Part shown: positions 52,428 to 61,826 of the stretch, piece after piece
Layout of the letters: each line of letters begins with the position of its first letter
Numbering within the stretch: position 1 is the first letter of the stretch
Position numbers and translations under genes: made by a program
Notes under the pieces: model-generated
What the model was told of the DNA's origin: nothing
Databases searched by the model: none
Seen by the model: only the letters and a program-made list of their open reading frames with translations
Origin: Pseudomonadales bacterium
GTDB lineage: Bacteria > Pseudomonadota > Gammaproteobacteria > Pseudomonadales > Azotimanducaceae
Direction: 5' to 3'
DNA: 64,000 bases
Assembly (NCBI GenBank): GCA_023300545.1
Contig: JALZVT010000012.1
Location: forward strand, 1 to 64,000

Positions 52428-53162
52428 ATGACAGGATTAGCACCACATGGGCATCTCGAGCGCTACTACAAAGATAGCGCAACCCGGCAAACCGAAGTCG
52501 ACGCCATGTTCGACGATTCGGCCCGCTACTACGACGCAGTAACACAGTGGATGAGCTTTGGCTCTGGCAGCTGGTACCGACGTGATGCCCTGCGCCGGGC
52601 CGGTATCTCGGCAGGCGCCGCGGTGTTGGATACCGGAGCAGGTACTGGTGCTGTCACCTTGCCGTTGCAAGATATCACCGGTCCTGACGGCTTTGTGGTC
52701 GCCCTCGATCCGAGTGCAGGCATGCTGACTGAAGGTCGATTGCGCGGTGTGAAACAGCAAGTGCGTGGTGTTGGTGAGCGATTGCCGTTCCCTGATGACA
52801 CGTTCGACTTTGTCACTATGGGGTATGCGCTGCGGCATGTCGGCGATTTGGCAACCGCGTTTGCGGAGTATCGCCGGGTGCTGAAGCCCGGCGGCAAGGT
52901 TGTGCTGCTCGAAATAACGCGCCCGCAAAACCAGCTGGGCCTGCTCTTATTAAAGGGTTACATGCGCTATTTGGTGCCCAGTATCGCTGGCGTGTTTTCG
53001 CGTAACACCACGGTCCGCACGGTTATGGAATATTACTGGGACACGATCGAAGCCTGTGTTCCCCCTGAATCAGTGCTAGCCGCACTGGGCGATGCTGGTT
53101 TCCCAGAGCCTAATCGCCATCGCGTGTTGGGTATATTCAGCGAGTACAGCGCTATTAAATGA
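52428..53162 (+). CDS. UbiE-like class I SAM methyltransferase
   Basis: 244 aa. SAM-binding loop AVLDTGAGTGAVTLPL (about 64-79), acidic strand end VVALDPSAGML, then GERLPFPDDTFDFVTMGYALRHVGDLATAF and LKPGGKVVLLEITRP, matching the UbiE/COQ5 layout. It methylates a quinone-like or other small molecule. A dedicated ubiquinone role is not implied, since the gene lies with an FAD enzyme and a VOC protein rather than ubiB/ubiJ. It ends 10 bases before the VOC gene. Confidence 0.88.
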   Translation: MTGLAPHGHLERYYKDSATRQTEVDAMFDDSARYYDAVTQWMSFGSGSWYRRDALRRAGISAGAAVLDTGAGTGAVTLPLQDITGPDGFVVALDPSAGMLTEGRLRGVKQQVRGVGERLPFPDDTFDFVTMGYALRHVGDLATAFAEYRRVLKPGGKVVLLEITRPQNQLGLLLLKGYMRYLVPSIAGVFSRNTTVRTVMEYYWDTIEACVPPESVLAALGDAGFPEPNRHRVLGIFSEYSAIK

Positions 53163-53172
53163 TGCCGCAGAT

Positions 53173-54030
53173 ATGAGCTCTTGGGACCGAGGCGCGGAAG
53201 ATGTCGGCAACGTACAGTTGCTGGAGCATGTGAACCTAACCGTGCCTGACCAGAGCCTCGCTGCGCTGTTTTATGTCACTGGTCTTGGCTTTACTCGCGA
53301 CCCCTATATCGACTTTGGCACCCTAAATATGTGGGTCAATCTAGGGGATCAGCAGTTCCATTTTCCCACTACGTTACCGGGGAAGGCGGCGCAGATATTA
53401 CGCGGCCATATCGCGGTTGTGGTTCCGGAGATTGAGGGGCTGTTGAAGCGTCTCGCCTTTGCGGCGAAGCATCTTACAGACACTCGGTATAGCTGCGTCC
53501 AGCGGGACGATTACCTGGAACTGACCTGCCCCTATGGCAACCGTATTCGTGCGTATGCAGCGGGCGCCTTCCCACAAATGGATATGGGGCTGCCTTATGT
53601 GCAGTTTGATGTGCCCTGTGCAACGAGTGACGGCATCGCGCGATTCTACCAACAGGTGCTGGGTTGTCCGGCGACCGCCTCGGGCGGTGTCGCGGTGGTT
53701 AGCATGGGGCACAACCAGCAGTTGCGTTTTGTCGAGACGGACGCGCCTTTGTCTGACTATGACGGTCATCATATTGCGCTCTACGTTGCCGACTTTTCGG
53801 GGCCTCACAGCTGGCTGAATGAGCGTGAGTTAATCAGCGAGGAGAGTGAGCAGTGTCAGTATCGGTTTCAGAACATTGTTGACCCTGAGTCAGGTCAGTT
53901 GCTGTATGAGCTAGAACACGAGGTTCGCTCACTCAGTCATGCGATGTACCGACGCCCGCTGGTCAATCGAAATCCAGCGAGCAATTTTTTTACCTACAGG
54001 CGTGGCAACGAACAGTTTTCACCGAACTAA
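53173..54030 (+). CDS. Two-module VOC-family protein
   Basis: 285 aa from the ATG at 53173; the open frame extends upstream over the methyltransferase but those codons are not family-like. Two VOC modules: NVQLLEHVNLTVPDQSLAALFYVTGLGF at the start and LPYVQFDVPCATSDGIARFYQQVLGCP in the second half, with HHIALYVADF and LYELEHEV strands. His/Glu positions could bind metal. Probably cotranscribed with the methyltransferase. Function unknown; dioxygenase or isomerase both possible. Confidence 0.86.
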   Translation: MSSWDRGAEDVGNVQLLEHVNLTVPDQSLAALFYVTGLGFTRDPYIDFGTLNMWVNLGDQQFHFPTTLPGKAAQILRGHIAVVVPEIEGLLKRLAFAAKHLTDTRYSCVQRDDYLELTCPYGNRIRAYAAGAFPQMDMGLPYVQFDVPCATSDGIARFYQQVLGCPATASGGVAVVSMGHNQQLRFVETDAPLSDYDGHHIALYVADFSGPHSWLNERELISEESEQCQYRFQNIVDPESGQLLYELEHEVRSLSHAMYRRPLVNRNPASNFFTYRRGNEQFSPN

Positions 54031-54052
54031 TCTGCGGTATTTGCCAATTTGG

Positions 54053-54865
54053 TCATTCTCGATCGGGGTCTATAACCGCGTAGCTATCAGCGATTTCATT
54101 GACCGTGTAAATACCACCAGAGCGCGACATGATATCTGGATCCGCGGCGAGGGCTGCGATGCAGCGGCCAGAGAATTGCACCGACTGGGCCAACTCCGGG
54201 TCGATCTGCATCTTGCCCTGTTCCACCATCTCAAGGATAAATTCGGTTTTCACCTTCGATGGTGATAACGACAGCGCTGCGCAGTTGTAGTCTTTAAGCT
54301 CGATGGCCATGTCCTCGGCCATGCGGTTTACGCCAGCCTTGCCCACACCGTAAGAGGCGCTGTACACGTAACCTAGACCGCCCCGAGATGAGATGTTGAC
54401 GATAAGACCGCTCTTTTGCCGCACCATCAGTGGTGCGCCGAGTACGGATGCCACGTAATAGCCGCGCAGGCCCACGCCACACTGGTCGTCCCAGACTGAC
54501 ACCGGGTGTTCCCAGAATCCTCCTGACAGGGCCGGCGGTGTTGGTATTTGATAAACGTTGTTCACTAAAATATCGAGGCGACCATGATCGCGGTCGACCT
54601 GATCGAACAGGGCCTTAACCTCAGTGTCAACGTTGTGGTCGACCTTGCAGGCTATTCCCTCACCGCCCAATGCCGTGACGTTGGCTGCTGTGGCTTGCAC
54701 GGTGAGAGGCGTTGGCGCCGCGGGATCTGACTCGCTGCGGCCGGTGATATAAACCGTAGCGCCGCATTCGCCAAGCCCTTCAGCGATGCCTTTGCCGATA
54801 CCACGACTTCCGCCGGTGACTACGGCTACCTTGCCTTTCAAATCCGGGGCGATCCACTTACTCAT
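54053..54865 (-). CDS. Short-chain dehydrogenase/reductase (DHRS1-like)
   Basis: 270 aa with TGGSRGIG (17-24), NNV at 102-104 in place of NNAG, S159/S160, Y172 and K176 (YGVGK). The NNVYQ segment and overall length fit the DHRS1-like group of classical SDRs. It converges with the VOC gene. It should reduce or oxidise an unknown keto or hydroxy substrate with NAD(P)(H). Confidence 0.91.
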   Translation of the reverse strand: MSKWIAPDLKGKVAVVTGGSRGIGKGIAEGLGECGATVYITGRSESDPAAPTPLTVQATAANVTALGGEGIACKVDHNVDTEVKALFDQVDRDHGRLDILVNNVYQIPTPPALSGGFWEHPVSVWDDQCGVGLRGYYVASVLGAPLMVRQKSGLIVNISSRGGLGYVYSASYGVGKAGVNRMAEDMAIELKDYNCAALSLSPSKVKTEFILEMVEQGKMQIDPELAQSVQFSGRCIAALAADPDIMSRSGGIYTVNEIADSYAVIDPDRE

Positions 54866-55126
54866 TGCTGCACTCTCTAAAATGACGACACATTTGAAAT
54901 CGCCCGCAGTTTAGCAGGAGGCAAGTCGCTGATAGCAGTGTCGGGGGTATTAATGCACTAAAAGTGACGGTATTTGTGCAGGTAGGACAGAGCAAAATGT
55001 TAAGGGTGTCGCTTATTGGGTAATTCAGGGTGAATTGCATCACAGTTGCCGTGAAGTTGACTGTTCTCTGGCGCCAGCCAAATACAATAGGCGGCAGTCA
55101 ATATTAACTTTTGAGGGTGTTACTTA

Positions 55127-56389
55127 ATGAACATTCTGTACCGCGCGTCCCGCGTGTTTTTTGCCAGTGCGACCGTTTTAAGTCTTTCGACCTTAGCCGT
55201 GCTGGCCGACGTTCCTTTAGCGCCGGTGCTACAGGGGGATTCGATACCTCAGGCGGCGCCAGCTCCTGCTCCCGATGATTCGGTTAGTAGCGATTCAGCT
55301 GGAGATCTGCGTGATTACCTGCGTGGCAATGCGCAGCATGGGTGGCAGGAAGGCCAGTTGGGTAAACCCACCGAGTTTTGGAATCAAAAGATTGATGATG
55401 CGCCGGTGAACAGCACCTCCGCTGAAGTGACTCGCTACCTAGGTTATGTCAGTCGTGGCGACAAAGCAGACCCGTCAACCGAATTTTTTGCCCAGTTTGA
55501 TATGGGTAAGTCTGATCAGGGCGAACCCTATTCGCACAACGTTTTGACTGCTGACAGTGAAACGCCGTTGTACGAGTTCACACCACGATTGGCGAGTCTG
55601 GGTTTCCCCCATAACGATTTTTTCACGCCACACTGCGATCGTATTCGTATGCCTGTACCGGTTGGTGGCAGGATACAAAACGAATTAGATTACCGCTGCA
55701 CATCGAATTCTGACTGTCATTTGTATGTCGTGAATTCAGAGAGCGGTAAGATTTATGAACAATGGCGGGCGTTCAATCCGGGTCCCGATCCCAGCAGCTA
55801 TAACGGTGGCTGTGCAAATATTTGGGACTTGAGTGTTGAGCAAGAGCCCGATCTGCGCGGTCTGTCATGTTCGTCGGCTAACGCTGCAGGGATCCCCTAT
55901 ATTCCATTGTTGGTAACGCCTGGTGAAATCAAAGCAGGCGTTATCAAGCACTCGCTTGCATTCACCATGCCTAACGCCTGGGTCCAGCGAGATGTGTACG
56001 CCCGCCCGGCCACTCATAACCCGTTGCGTTCACCAGGCTGGGGACCAACCGAGGCGGGCCCCGGTACACCCATGATGTACGGTGCGCGGTTTCGCTTGCG
56101 GGCAGACTTTGTGATTAATCCAGCTTGGCCTGCCGGGTTGAAGGTTATTGCTCAGGCGCTAAAAGACTACGGAATGATACATATTGATGGTGGTCCTAGA
56201 ATGATCATCACTTCCAATGATGCTCTATCCGCCCACAGTTGGAACGACCCAGACATCCAACTCAATCCGTTTGACCTTACAGGCATAGGCGGCGCGACTT
56301 GGAGTGACTTTGAGCTGGTTTCAGACGCTGCGCAAGTTGGATCGATGAATGACGCAAGCTGTTCGCGTACCCCCATTAACGAATTCTAA
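55127..56389 (+). CDS. Exported protein of unknown family, heads a glycan cassette
   Basis: 420 aa. Signal peptide to about residue 27 (VLSLSTLAVLAD), Pro/Ala/Ser linker, then a globular domain with conserved-looking HCDRIRMPVPVGGRI, CHLYVVNSESGKIYEQWRAF, LLVTPGEIKAGVIKHSLAFTMPNAW and YGARFRLRADFVINP...ALKDYGMIHIDGGPRM. Six Cys in the mature part could form disulfides. The GEIxxGxIxHxL and YGMIxxDxG segments resemble exported bacterial proteins of unknown role. GAGGGTG precedes the ATG. The following glycosyltransferase start overlaps its end by 41 bases. Confidence 0.75.
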   Translation: MNILYRASRVFFASATVLSLSTLAVLADVPLAPVLQGDSIPQAAPAPAPDDSVSSDSAGDLRDYLRGNAQHGWQEGQLGKPTEFWNQKIDDAPVNSTSAEVTRYLGYVSRGDKADPSTEFFAQFDMGKSDQGEPYSHNVLTADSETPLYEFTPRLASLGFPHNDFFTPHCDRIRMPVPVGGRIQNELDYRCTSNSDCHLYVVNSESGKIYEQWRAFNPGPDPSSYNGGCANIWDLSVEQEPDLRGLSCSSANAAGIPYIPLLVTPGEIKAGVIKHSLAFTMPNAWVQRDVYARPATHNPLRSPGWGPTEAGPGTPMMYGARFRLRADFVINPAWPAGLKVIAQALKDYGMIHIDGGPRMIITSNDALSAHSWNDPDIQLNPFDLTGIGGATWSDFELVSDAAQVGSMNDASCSRTPINEF

Positions 56390-57605
56390 AAAGAATTTGC
56401 AGCGCAGGAGGTGGGTTGCTGGCGCATTAGTGCTGGCTCTCACTCTGTTAGCGCTCGCCATGCCGCCAGCCTACAACTGGGACATGCTGCCGTATGTCGC
56501 ATTGTCACTTCCGAGTGGTGATGATCAGGCACGACACAAAGAACTGTGGCGGCTGGTCGAGCTCGATGTACCAGAGTCGAAGCAGGCGTTGTTGCGTGGC
56601 CAGATAGCCGAGGGCAATTCGGACGCTCGTCAGGCCGACACGCTCGCTTATCGTCGCGAGACCGCAAGCAATGCACAGGCGTTTACTGAGCAATTGCCGT
56701 TTTATGCGGTGAAACCGATGTACCCCATGGCAATTGCAGGCTTAACGGGATTGGTTGATGGAGCCTTAGGGGCCAACACTCTGAGCCCGATTTCGGCCTC
56801 AATTACGATTTCGAAATTTGCCTGGGTGGCATTTGGCGTTAGCTTTTTCACCCTGTTATGCATGCGGCTGGGACAGGCAACGGCCGCGGTTGCTGCGCTT
56901 GCGATCATGACACTACCAGCCGTTCATACACTCAGTAGCTATTCGACGCCGGATGCCTTGTCAGCGACCTTGATTATGCTCGCCTTTGTGCTGGCGCTGC
57001 GTGACCCATCGCGAACCTGGACGGTTGGAGCCTTAGGTGTTGCACTGCTTGGTGTAGCGGCTCGACCCGATAACCTGATGCTGCTGGGGCTGTTGCTGGT
57101 TTGGTTTCACTACAACGGCCGGGTTCGTCTGGTTACGGCAGTGCTAGTTGGGCTCATTGGGTTTGCCTGGTATGTGTTGATCGCGAAAATCTCAGGTAAC
57201 TATGGCTGGTCGGTGCTCATGCATCACAGTTTTATCGATTATGCGGAATACCCATCGAAATTAACGCCGACTCTTTCGAGCGATACGCTTGTGGCGCTGT
57301 ATCTGTCCAAGCTTGGTAGTTCAATGCTGTTCTTTCAGTGCGTCGGTGTCTGCGTGCTGTGTGTCCTCCTGCGTTGGTATCGTCGAGGTGCCAGAGACCA
57401 ACTGTTGCAGGCGCTGCTCGTAATGCTTGGGTTCATGCTGGCGCACTGGCTGGTCTTTCCCGATCAGAAAGACCGTTTACTGGTAGCGCCTTATCTGTTT
57501 GTTTTGGCGAGTCTACTCTTTGTGATTGCTGACCTTTGGGCGGATACTGTCAGTCCTGCTTTGCAAGCGAGGGGCCTGTTCAAGCGCCGTGGGGAAGTTA
57601 GTTAA
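56349..57605 (+). CDS. Multi-spanning GT-C-like glycosyltransferase (ArnT-like)
   Basis: 418 aa with about 10-11 membrane helices. The first large loop starts at YNWDMLPYVAL, with an Asp after the first helix as in GT-C enzymes that use polyprenyl-phosphate sugars; later segments are hydrophobic with short loops (RPDNLMLLG, FPDQKDRLLVAPYLF). No family assignment is certain. The ATG at 56349 lies inside the 3' end of the exported protein gene (41-base overlap); no better start was found. It precedes a DPM/ArnC-like transferase and two SMR-like proteins, which supports a sugar-transfer role. Confidence 0.7.
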   Translation: MTQAVRVPPLTNSKKNLQRRRWVAGALVLALTLLALAMPPAYNWDMLPYVALSLPSGDDQARHKELWRLVELDVPESKQALLRGQIAEGNSDARQADTLAYRRETASNAQAFTEQLPFYAVKPMYPMAIAGLTGLVDGALGANTLSPISASITISKFAWVAFGVSFFTLLCMRLGQATAAVAALAIMTLPAVHTLSSYSTPDALSATLIMLAFVLALRDPSRTWTVGALGVALLGVAARPDNLMLLGLLLVWFHYNGRVRLVTAVLVGLIGFAWYVLIAKISGNYGWSVLMHHSFIDYAEYPSKLTPTLSSDTLVALYLSKLGSSMLFFQCVGVCVLCVLLRWYRRGARDQLLQALLVMLGFMLAHWLVFPDQKDRLLVAPYLFVLASLLFVIADLWADTVSPALQARGLFKRRGEVS

Positions 57606-58578
57606 CAAGCAGTCTGTACTGCTGAGTATTGTGGTGCCGATGTACAACGAGGAGAAAGCCTGCCGGGCGTTCTTCGATGTGCTCCTGCCGGTGCTGCACG
57701 GTGTGACGCCCGATTTTGAAGTAGTGTGTGTAGATGACGGCAGCAAGGACTCAACGCTTGCCTGGCTGCTGCACAAGCGCGACAGCGAGCCGCGCATCAA
57801 AATTGTTGCACTACAACGCAACTTTGGTAAAGACGTCGCGCTCATGGCGGGTATTAACTACAGTCGCGGCGAGGCTGTCGTGCCGATTGATGCGGATTTG
57901 CAAGATCCACCCAGCCTGATCCCCGACATGGTCGCCAAGTGGCAAGAAGGGTTTGATACGGTTATTTGCGTGCGTACCGATCGCCCCGGAGATTCGAGAC
58001 TCAAACGCTGGCTCGCCGCTGGTTTCTATCGAGTGATGGGGCAGGTGTCAGCAGTAGATGTGCCGCCAAACGCTGGCGACTTTCGTTTGTTAGATCGCAA
58101 ACTCGTACAGGCCCTACGCCAGTTACCTGAGCGCAGCCGTTTTATGAAAGGGTTGTTTGCGCTAGTGGGGTCCAACCCAGCCTATCTCAACTACACCCGT
58201 CCTGCGCGTGTGGCGGGCGATACGAAGTGGGCCTACTGGCGACTGTGGAATTTTGCGCTCGACGGTATCTTTTCGTTCACGACGTTGCCGTTGCGTGTTT
58301 GGACTTACTTTGGTGGGTTGGTCGCTGCGGCGGGGGTCATTTATGGCCTGTGGTTGTTTAGTGGTTTCGTCTTATATGAAACGGATCAACCTGGGTCAGC
58401 CTGGCTGCTGGTTGCCGTCATGTTTTTTAGTGGCTTGAACATGATTGGAATTGGTGTGCTTGGTGAGTACATCGGCCGCATTTTTGATGAAGTAAAGAAC
58501 CGACCCATGTACTTGGTGGATCGTGAATATGGGTTTGACCCAGGTGCATTGAACGAAGGTCGAGCGAGCGATCAATGA
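57589..58578 (+). CDS. GT2 polyprenyl-phosphate sugar transferase (DPM1/ArnC-like)
   Basis: 329 aa from GTG 57589 (TTG 57526 is an alternative; the start is uncertain and overlaps the preceding gene). GT-A fold with IVVPMYNEE, VCVDDGSKDST and VPIDADLQDPP (metal-binding Asp), then two C-terminal membrane helices (VWTYFGGLVAAAGVIYGLWLF and AWLLVAVMFFSGLNMIGIGVLGEYIGR), as in ArnC, GtrB and DPM synthases. It loads a sugar from a nucleotide donor onto undecaprenyl phosphate on the cytoplasmic face. It overlaps the next gene by 4 bases (ATGA). Confidence 0.92.
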   Translation: MGKLVNKQSVLLSIVVPMYNEEKACRAFFDVLLPVLHGVTPDFEVVCVDDGSKDSTLAWLLHKRDSEPRIKIVALQRNFGKDVALMAGINYSRGEAVVPIDADLQDPPSLIPDMVAKWQEGFDTVICVRTDRPGDSRLKRWLAAGFYRVMGQVSAVDVPPNAGDFRLLDRKLVQALRQLPERSRFMKGLFALVGSNPAYLNYTRPARVAGDTKWAYWRLWNFALDGIFSFTTLPLRVWTYFGGLVAAAGVIYGLWLFSGFVLYETDQPGSAWLLVAVMFFSGLNMIGIGVLGEYIGRIFDEVKNRPMYLVDREYGFDPGALNEGRASDQ

Positions 58579-58907
58579 TCTGGCTGGTTGTGGTCGCGGT
58601 GCTGTGTACCAGCGCTGCGCAAATTGCGCAGGTTTTTGCTGCGCGTCAGCTACCGGCCGAGGCGGGGCTGTTGCGCACCCTGTTGCAGCCGTTTGTGTTA
58701 TTGGCCTATGCCTTACTCGCGCTCGGACTGGTGTTCTGGCTGATTGCGTTGACAGAGCTTGAGGTATCCCAAACCTATCCGCTGTTTGCTCTTGGGTTTG
58801 TTCTCACCATGCTCTTTGCCCGATTTGGGCTGGGTAATCCTGTCCATCCCCGGGCATGGTGTGGCGCCGCTTTGATTGTTTCGGGAGGCCTGTTGTGCAA
58901 CTGGTAG
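58575..58907 (+). CDS. SMR-like flippase subunit (ArnE-like)
   Basis: 110 aa with four membrane helices, start IWLVVVAVLCTSAAQIAQVFAARQLP and the ELEVSQTYPLFALGFVLTMLFARFGLG segment typical of small-multidrug-resistance/ArnE type proteins. In the ArnE-ArnF pair these flip a lipid-linked aminosugar across the inner membrane. It overlaps the GT2 stop by 4 bases and the next gene by 13, so all are one operon. Confidence 0.82.
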   Translation: MIWLVVVAVLCTSAAQIAQVFAARQLPAEAGLLRTLLQPFVLLAYALLALGLVFWLIALTELEVSQTYPLFALGFVLTMLFARFGLGNPVHPRAWCGAALIVSGGLLCNW

Positions 58908-59356
58908 CCCCACCCTTTGGTTTGCAAGTGGTTTGGTGGCGCGCCATCGCTTCCACTGGGCTCGGTGTTGTCGGGCAATTGATGTTTCGGCGCTTTGGCA
59001 TGAGTCAGGCGGAGTTAAGTTGGCCGCTCGACGCAATGCCGCAAGGATTGGGTTGGCTGGTGATTGGTGGGCTGTGCTATGTAATTGCCGTGCTGCTGTG
59101 GGTGAACGTTCTGCAAAAGCTCAGCTTGGCTCGGGCTTATCCGCTGCTCAGTCTGGGGTACCCGTTGGTTTACATAGGTGCAATTGTCTGGCTTGGCGAA
59201 GCACCAACTCTAGCGCGCACCGCTGGCACGCTGTTGGTGTGCGTCGGTGTGCTGCTCGCCGTCGCTCCTGCTTCAGCCGAAAGCACCATGGCAACGACCG
59301 TGGAGGACGATGGTGCTCAGGTCAGCGAACGACCTGCCGACTCTTTAGATCTTTGA
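58895..59356 (+). CDS. SMR-like flippase subunit (ArnF-like)
   Basis: 153 aa from the GTG at 58895 (GGGAGG 6 bases upstream); an ATG at 58856 is possible. Four membrane helices with LQKLSLARAYPLLSLGYPLVYIGAIVWLGEAP, the typical EamA/SMR fourth-helix region, and a short acidic C-terminal tail. It would be the second half of a heterodimeric lipid flippase with the preceding gene. It converges with the CoA transferase, overlapping by 35 bases. Confidence 0.8.
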   Translation: MQLVAPPFGLQVVWWRAIASTGLGVVGQLMFRRFGMSQAELSWPLDAMPQGLGWLVIGGLCYVIAVLLWVNVLQKLSLARAYPLLSLGYPLVYIGAIVWLGEAPTLARTAGTLLVCVGVLLAVAPASAESTMATTVEDDGAQVSERPADSLDL

Positions 59357-60500
59357 TTTTGTCTTGAGCAAAACCGGCCTCGAGCAGCACTTCTGCGGTG
59401 TGTTCGCCCAGTTCGGGTGAGCAGCGGAAAATACCTGCGGGAGTTTCGCTGAAGCGAGCGGGCGGTCTGGCCTGACGCATTGGGCCTGCGAAGGGGTGCT
59501 CGAACTCAATAAGCGCTTCCATAGCCACTACCTGCGGGTCGCTCACAACTTCATCGCGAGCGTTTATTTTGGCAAATGGCACCTGATTATCTTCCAGGGC
59601 AGGCATGATCACGGCGGTCTGAAATTGCTCGAACGCCCTGTTGATTTCTATCTGCATAGCGTCGTTATCAATGCCATCTTCTTTCAGGAAACGCTCGTCG
59701 ATCAGCAAGTTAGGCAACTGCAGCGCATTGAACAGGCCAATCCACTCGGCTTCCTGAACTGGCATGGTGCACACGTAGCCGTCAGCTGTTTTGCGCACGA
59801 AGTTGGTGTGCATGAGCGGAGGGGAGAAGGGCACGTCATCACCAACAAAAGTGTGGTTGAGCATATTGTCAGGCCAGGTGAAAAATAGCGCCGCTTCAAG
59901 CATTGCGATATCGATGCGCTGACCTTTGCCATGGCGCTCACGCGCAAACAGAGCCGCTGAGATGGCTTGGGCGGCGGTCATTGATGTGAGCTTGTCGCAC
60001 ATCAGTGAGTTGACCATGATGGGGCGTTCGATGTGTGGGTCGGCCTGGAGGGCTGCGATTCCTGAGACGGACTGCACAATGGCATCGTAGACCCGTCGAT
60101 TGGCATAGGGACCCGCTGCGCCCATGCCGTTAATTGAGGCGAACACAAGTGTTGGGTTGATCTGCTTTAGGCTTTCGTAACCCACTCCCAACCGTTCCAT
60201 GACACCAGGGCGAAAATTTTCAATGACAAGATCAGCGTCTCTAATCAACGTGCGGAGGACTTCTTTGCCATCGTCCTGAGATAGGTCGATCACAATCGAG
60301 CGTTTGTTGCGATTCATCATCGCAAAAGATCCGCCGACGCCGTTTCGTTGTACGTTGAGTGCGCCCCGAATCCAATCTCCGGTGGGCGACTCTACTTTGA
60401 TAACGTCGGCGCCTTGATCACCGAGAATAGAGGTGCAGATTGGACCTGAATAAATTGTCGTCAGGTCGATTACGCGAATGCCGTCGAAGGGGCCTGCCAT
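59322..60500 (-). CDS. CaiB/BaiF family CoA transferase (type III)
   Basis: 392 aa. IRVIDLTTIYSGPICTSILGDQGADVIKVESPTGDW at the N-terminus; catalytic-type acidic site in GQRIDIAMLEAALFF (Asp in RID); RPGVMERLGVGYESL and EHTAEVLLEAGF near the end. It should exchange CoA between carboxylic acids. It starts 2 bases after the stop of the MltB gene upstream and is likely in the same transcript, which is functionally odd. Confidence 0.92.
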   Translation of the reverse strand: MAGPFDGIRVIDLTTIYSGPICTSILGDQGADVIKVESPTGDWIRGALNVQRNGVGGSFAMMNRNKRSIVIDLSQDDGKEVLRTLIRDADLVIENFRPGVMERLGVGYESLKQINPTLVFASINGMGAAGPYANRRVYDAIVQSVSGIAALQADPHIERPIMVNSLMCDKLTSMTAAQAISAALFARERHGKGQRIDIAMLEAALFFTWPDNMLNHTFVGDDVPFSPPLMHTNFVRKTADGYVCTMPVQEAEWIGLFNALQLPNLLIDERFLKEDGIDNDAMQIEINRAFEQFQTAVIMPALEDNQVPFAKINARDEVVSDPQVVAMEALIEFEHPFAGPMRQARPPARFSETPAGIFRCSPELGEHTAEVLLEAGFAQDKIKDLKSRQVVR

Positions 60501-60502
60501 GG

Positions 60503-61777
60503 TTACTCTTCCTTGGATGGGATGACTGAAAGGGCTGAAAATAGGGCGTCGTTGGGGTAACCATCCGCCCGTAACCCTGCTTTGGCCTGGGCCAAACGAA
60601 CGGCTTTGCTGGTGCCGGAGCCAAACACGCCGTCAGGTTCGCCTGCTGGAAAGCCGAGCTCGTTTAAACGAATCTGCAACCTTTTAATGCGACTGCTGCT
60701 CAATCGGATACTTTCAGGAGTTGGGAGCTTGGTTTGTAAGGACGCGGAGCCTGCAATACGATCGGCCAGCCGTCCTACGCTTAGGGCGTAGAAGTGCGAT
60801 CGGTTCCACTGCATGATTATTTTGTAATTGGGGTAGACCAAGAAAGCGGGGCCTGTATGGCCTGCTGGCAAGACAATGGCAGACTCGACGGGTTCAACGT
60901 TGAGAGGTCTGCCAAAGCCGTCACGAACACCCTGAGCGTGCCAAGCTGCCATAGGCCGCCACTGATCGGTGCCCGTCGTCGCATAATCAAAGTCTTTGGG
61001 TAGCACGACTTCGCGCCCCCAGCGAAAGTTTGATACCCAGCCAAGCTGTTGCAAGTAGGCACCGCCGGAGGACAGCGCGTCTGCCCGTGTCATCAGATTG
61101 CGCCGGCCGTCGTTGTCGCCATCAACGGCATAATCCAAGAAGGTGGTGGGCATAAACTGCATGTGGCCGATAGCACCCGCCCAAGAACCAATCAGCTCGT
61201 CTTCGCTCATGTCGCCAGCCGCTACTATTTGTAGTGTTGCTAGGAGCTGGGCTGCGAAGAAATCGGCGCGGCGGGAGTCACAGGCTAGCGTAGCGAGCGC
61301 ACTGGGAATGGACAGTTTGCCAAAATAGCCACCAAAGTTAGTTTCTAGTCCCCACAGCGCTAATAGATAGTGCGGAGGTACGCCGGTTTGCGCTTCGATT
61401 TTTTCCAGCAGTGGACGCTGGCTGATCAGCAGGGCTCGACCCTGCTCGATGCGCTGTGCATTGACTCGTTGAGCAAAATACTCGCTAAACGTCTTAACAA
61501 ATTCTGGCTGAGAGCGGTCGCTGGCTACGACGCGCTCCAGGTGTTTAACCTTTGCGAACACCCGGTTGATAACTGGCTGTGGGATGTCGGCCTGTTGAGC
61601 CTCGCCTCGCAGTCGCTCCACACAGGCAGGGAATGTTTCGCCGGTTTTCGCGGTGCCTGATTGCGCGCTCGCGGAGAACGTTGCAAAGCCGATAAGAGCG
61701 ACCAAAAAAGTCGCGGGCCAGTAGTTTGCGCACGTTCGAGACTCTGTTGTGCTGGCTGGTCTGTGTGTTCCTTTCAT
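60503..61777 (-). CDS. Lytic murein transglycosylase (MltB-like) with PG-binding domain
   Basis: 424 aa with a signal peptide (about 20-38, ATFLVALIGFATFSASAQ). Catalytic SLT_2 domain residues about 50-330 with E145 in LWGLETNFGG, AGAIGHMQFMPTTFLDYAVD and AWHAQGVRDGFGRP. A peptidoglycan-binding_1 domain closes the protein (RLQIRLNELGFPAGEPDGVFGSGT). It cleaves glycan strands of peptidoglycan in the periplasm. ATG at 61777 lacks a good ribosome site. A CoA transferase follows after 2 bases. Confidence 0.92.
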   Translation of the reverse strand: MKGTHRPASTTESRTCANYWPATFLVALIGFATFSASAQSGTAKTGETFPACVERLRGEAQQADIPQPVINRVFAKVKHLERVVASDRSQPEFVKTFSEYFAQRVNAQRIEQGRALLISQRPLLEKIEAQTGVPPHYLLALWGLETNFGGYFGKLSIPSALATLACDSRRADFFAAQLLATLQIVAAGDMSEDELIGSWAGAIGHMQFMPTTFLDYAVDGDNDGRRNLMTRADALSSGGAYLQQLGWVSNFRWGREVVLPKDFDYATTGTDQWRPMAAWHAQGVRDGFGRPLNVEPVESAIVLPAGHTGPAFLVYPNYKIIMQWNRSHFYALSVGRLADRIAGSASLQTKLPTPESIRLSSSRIKRLQIRLNELGFPAGEPDGVFGSGTSKAVRLAQAKAGLRADGYPNDALFSALSVIPSKEE

Positions 61778-61826
61778 CGGAGGAATTAAATCCGATAGCG
61801 ATGCAAAGGTCGACCACTGGGTGTGA

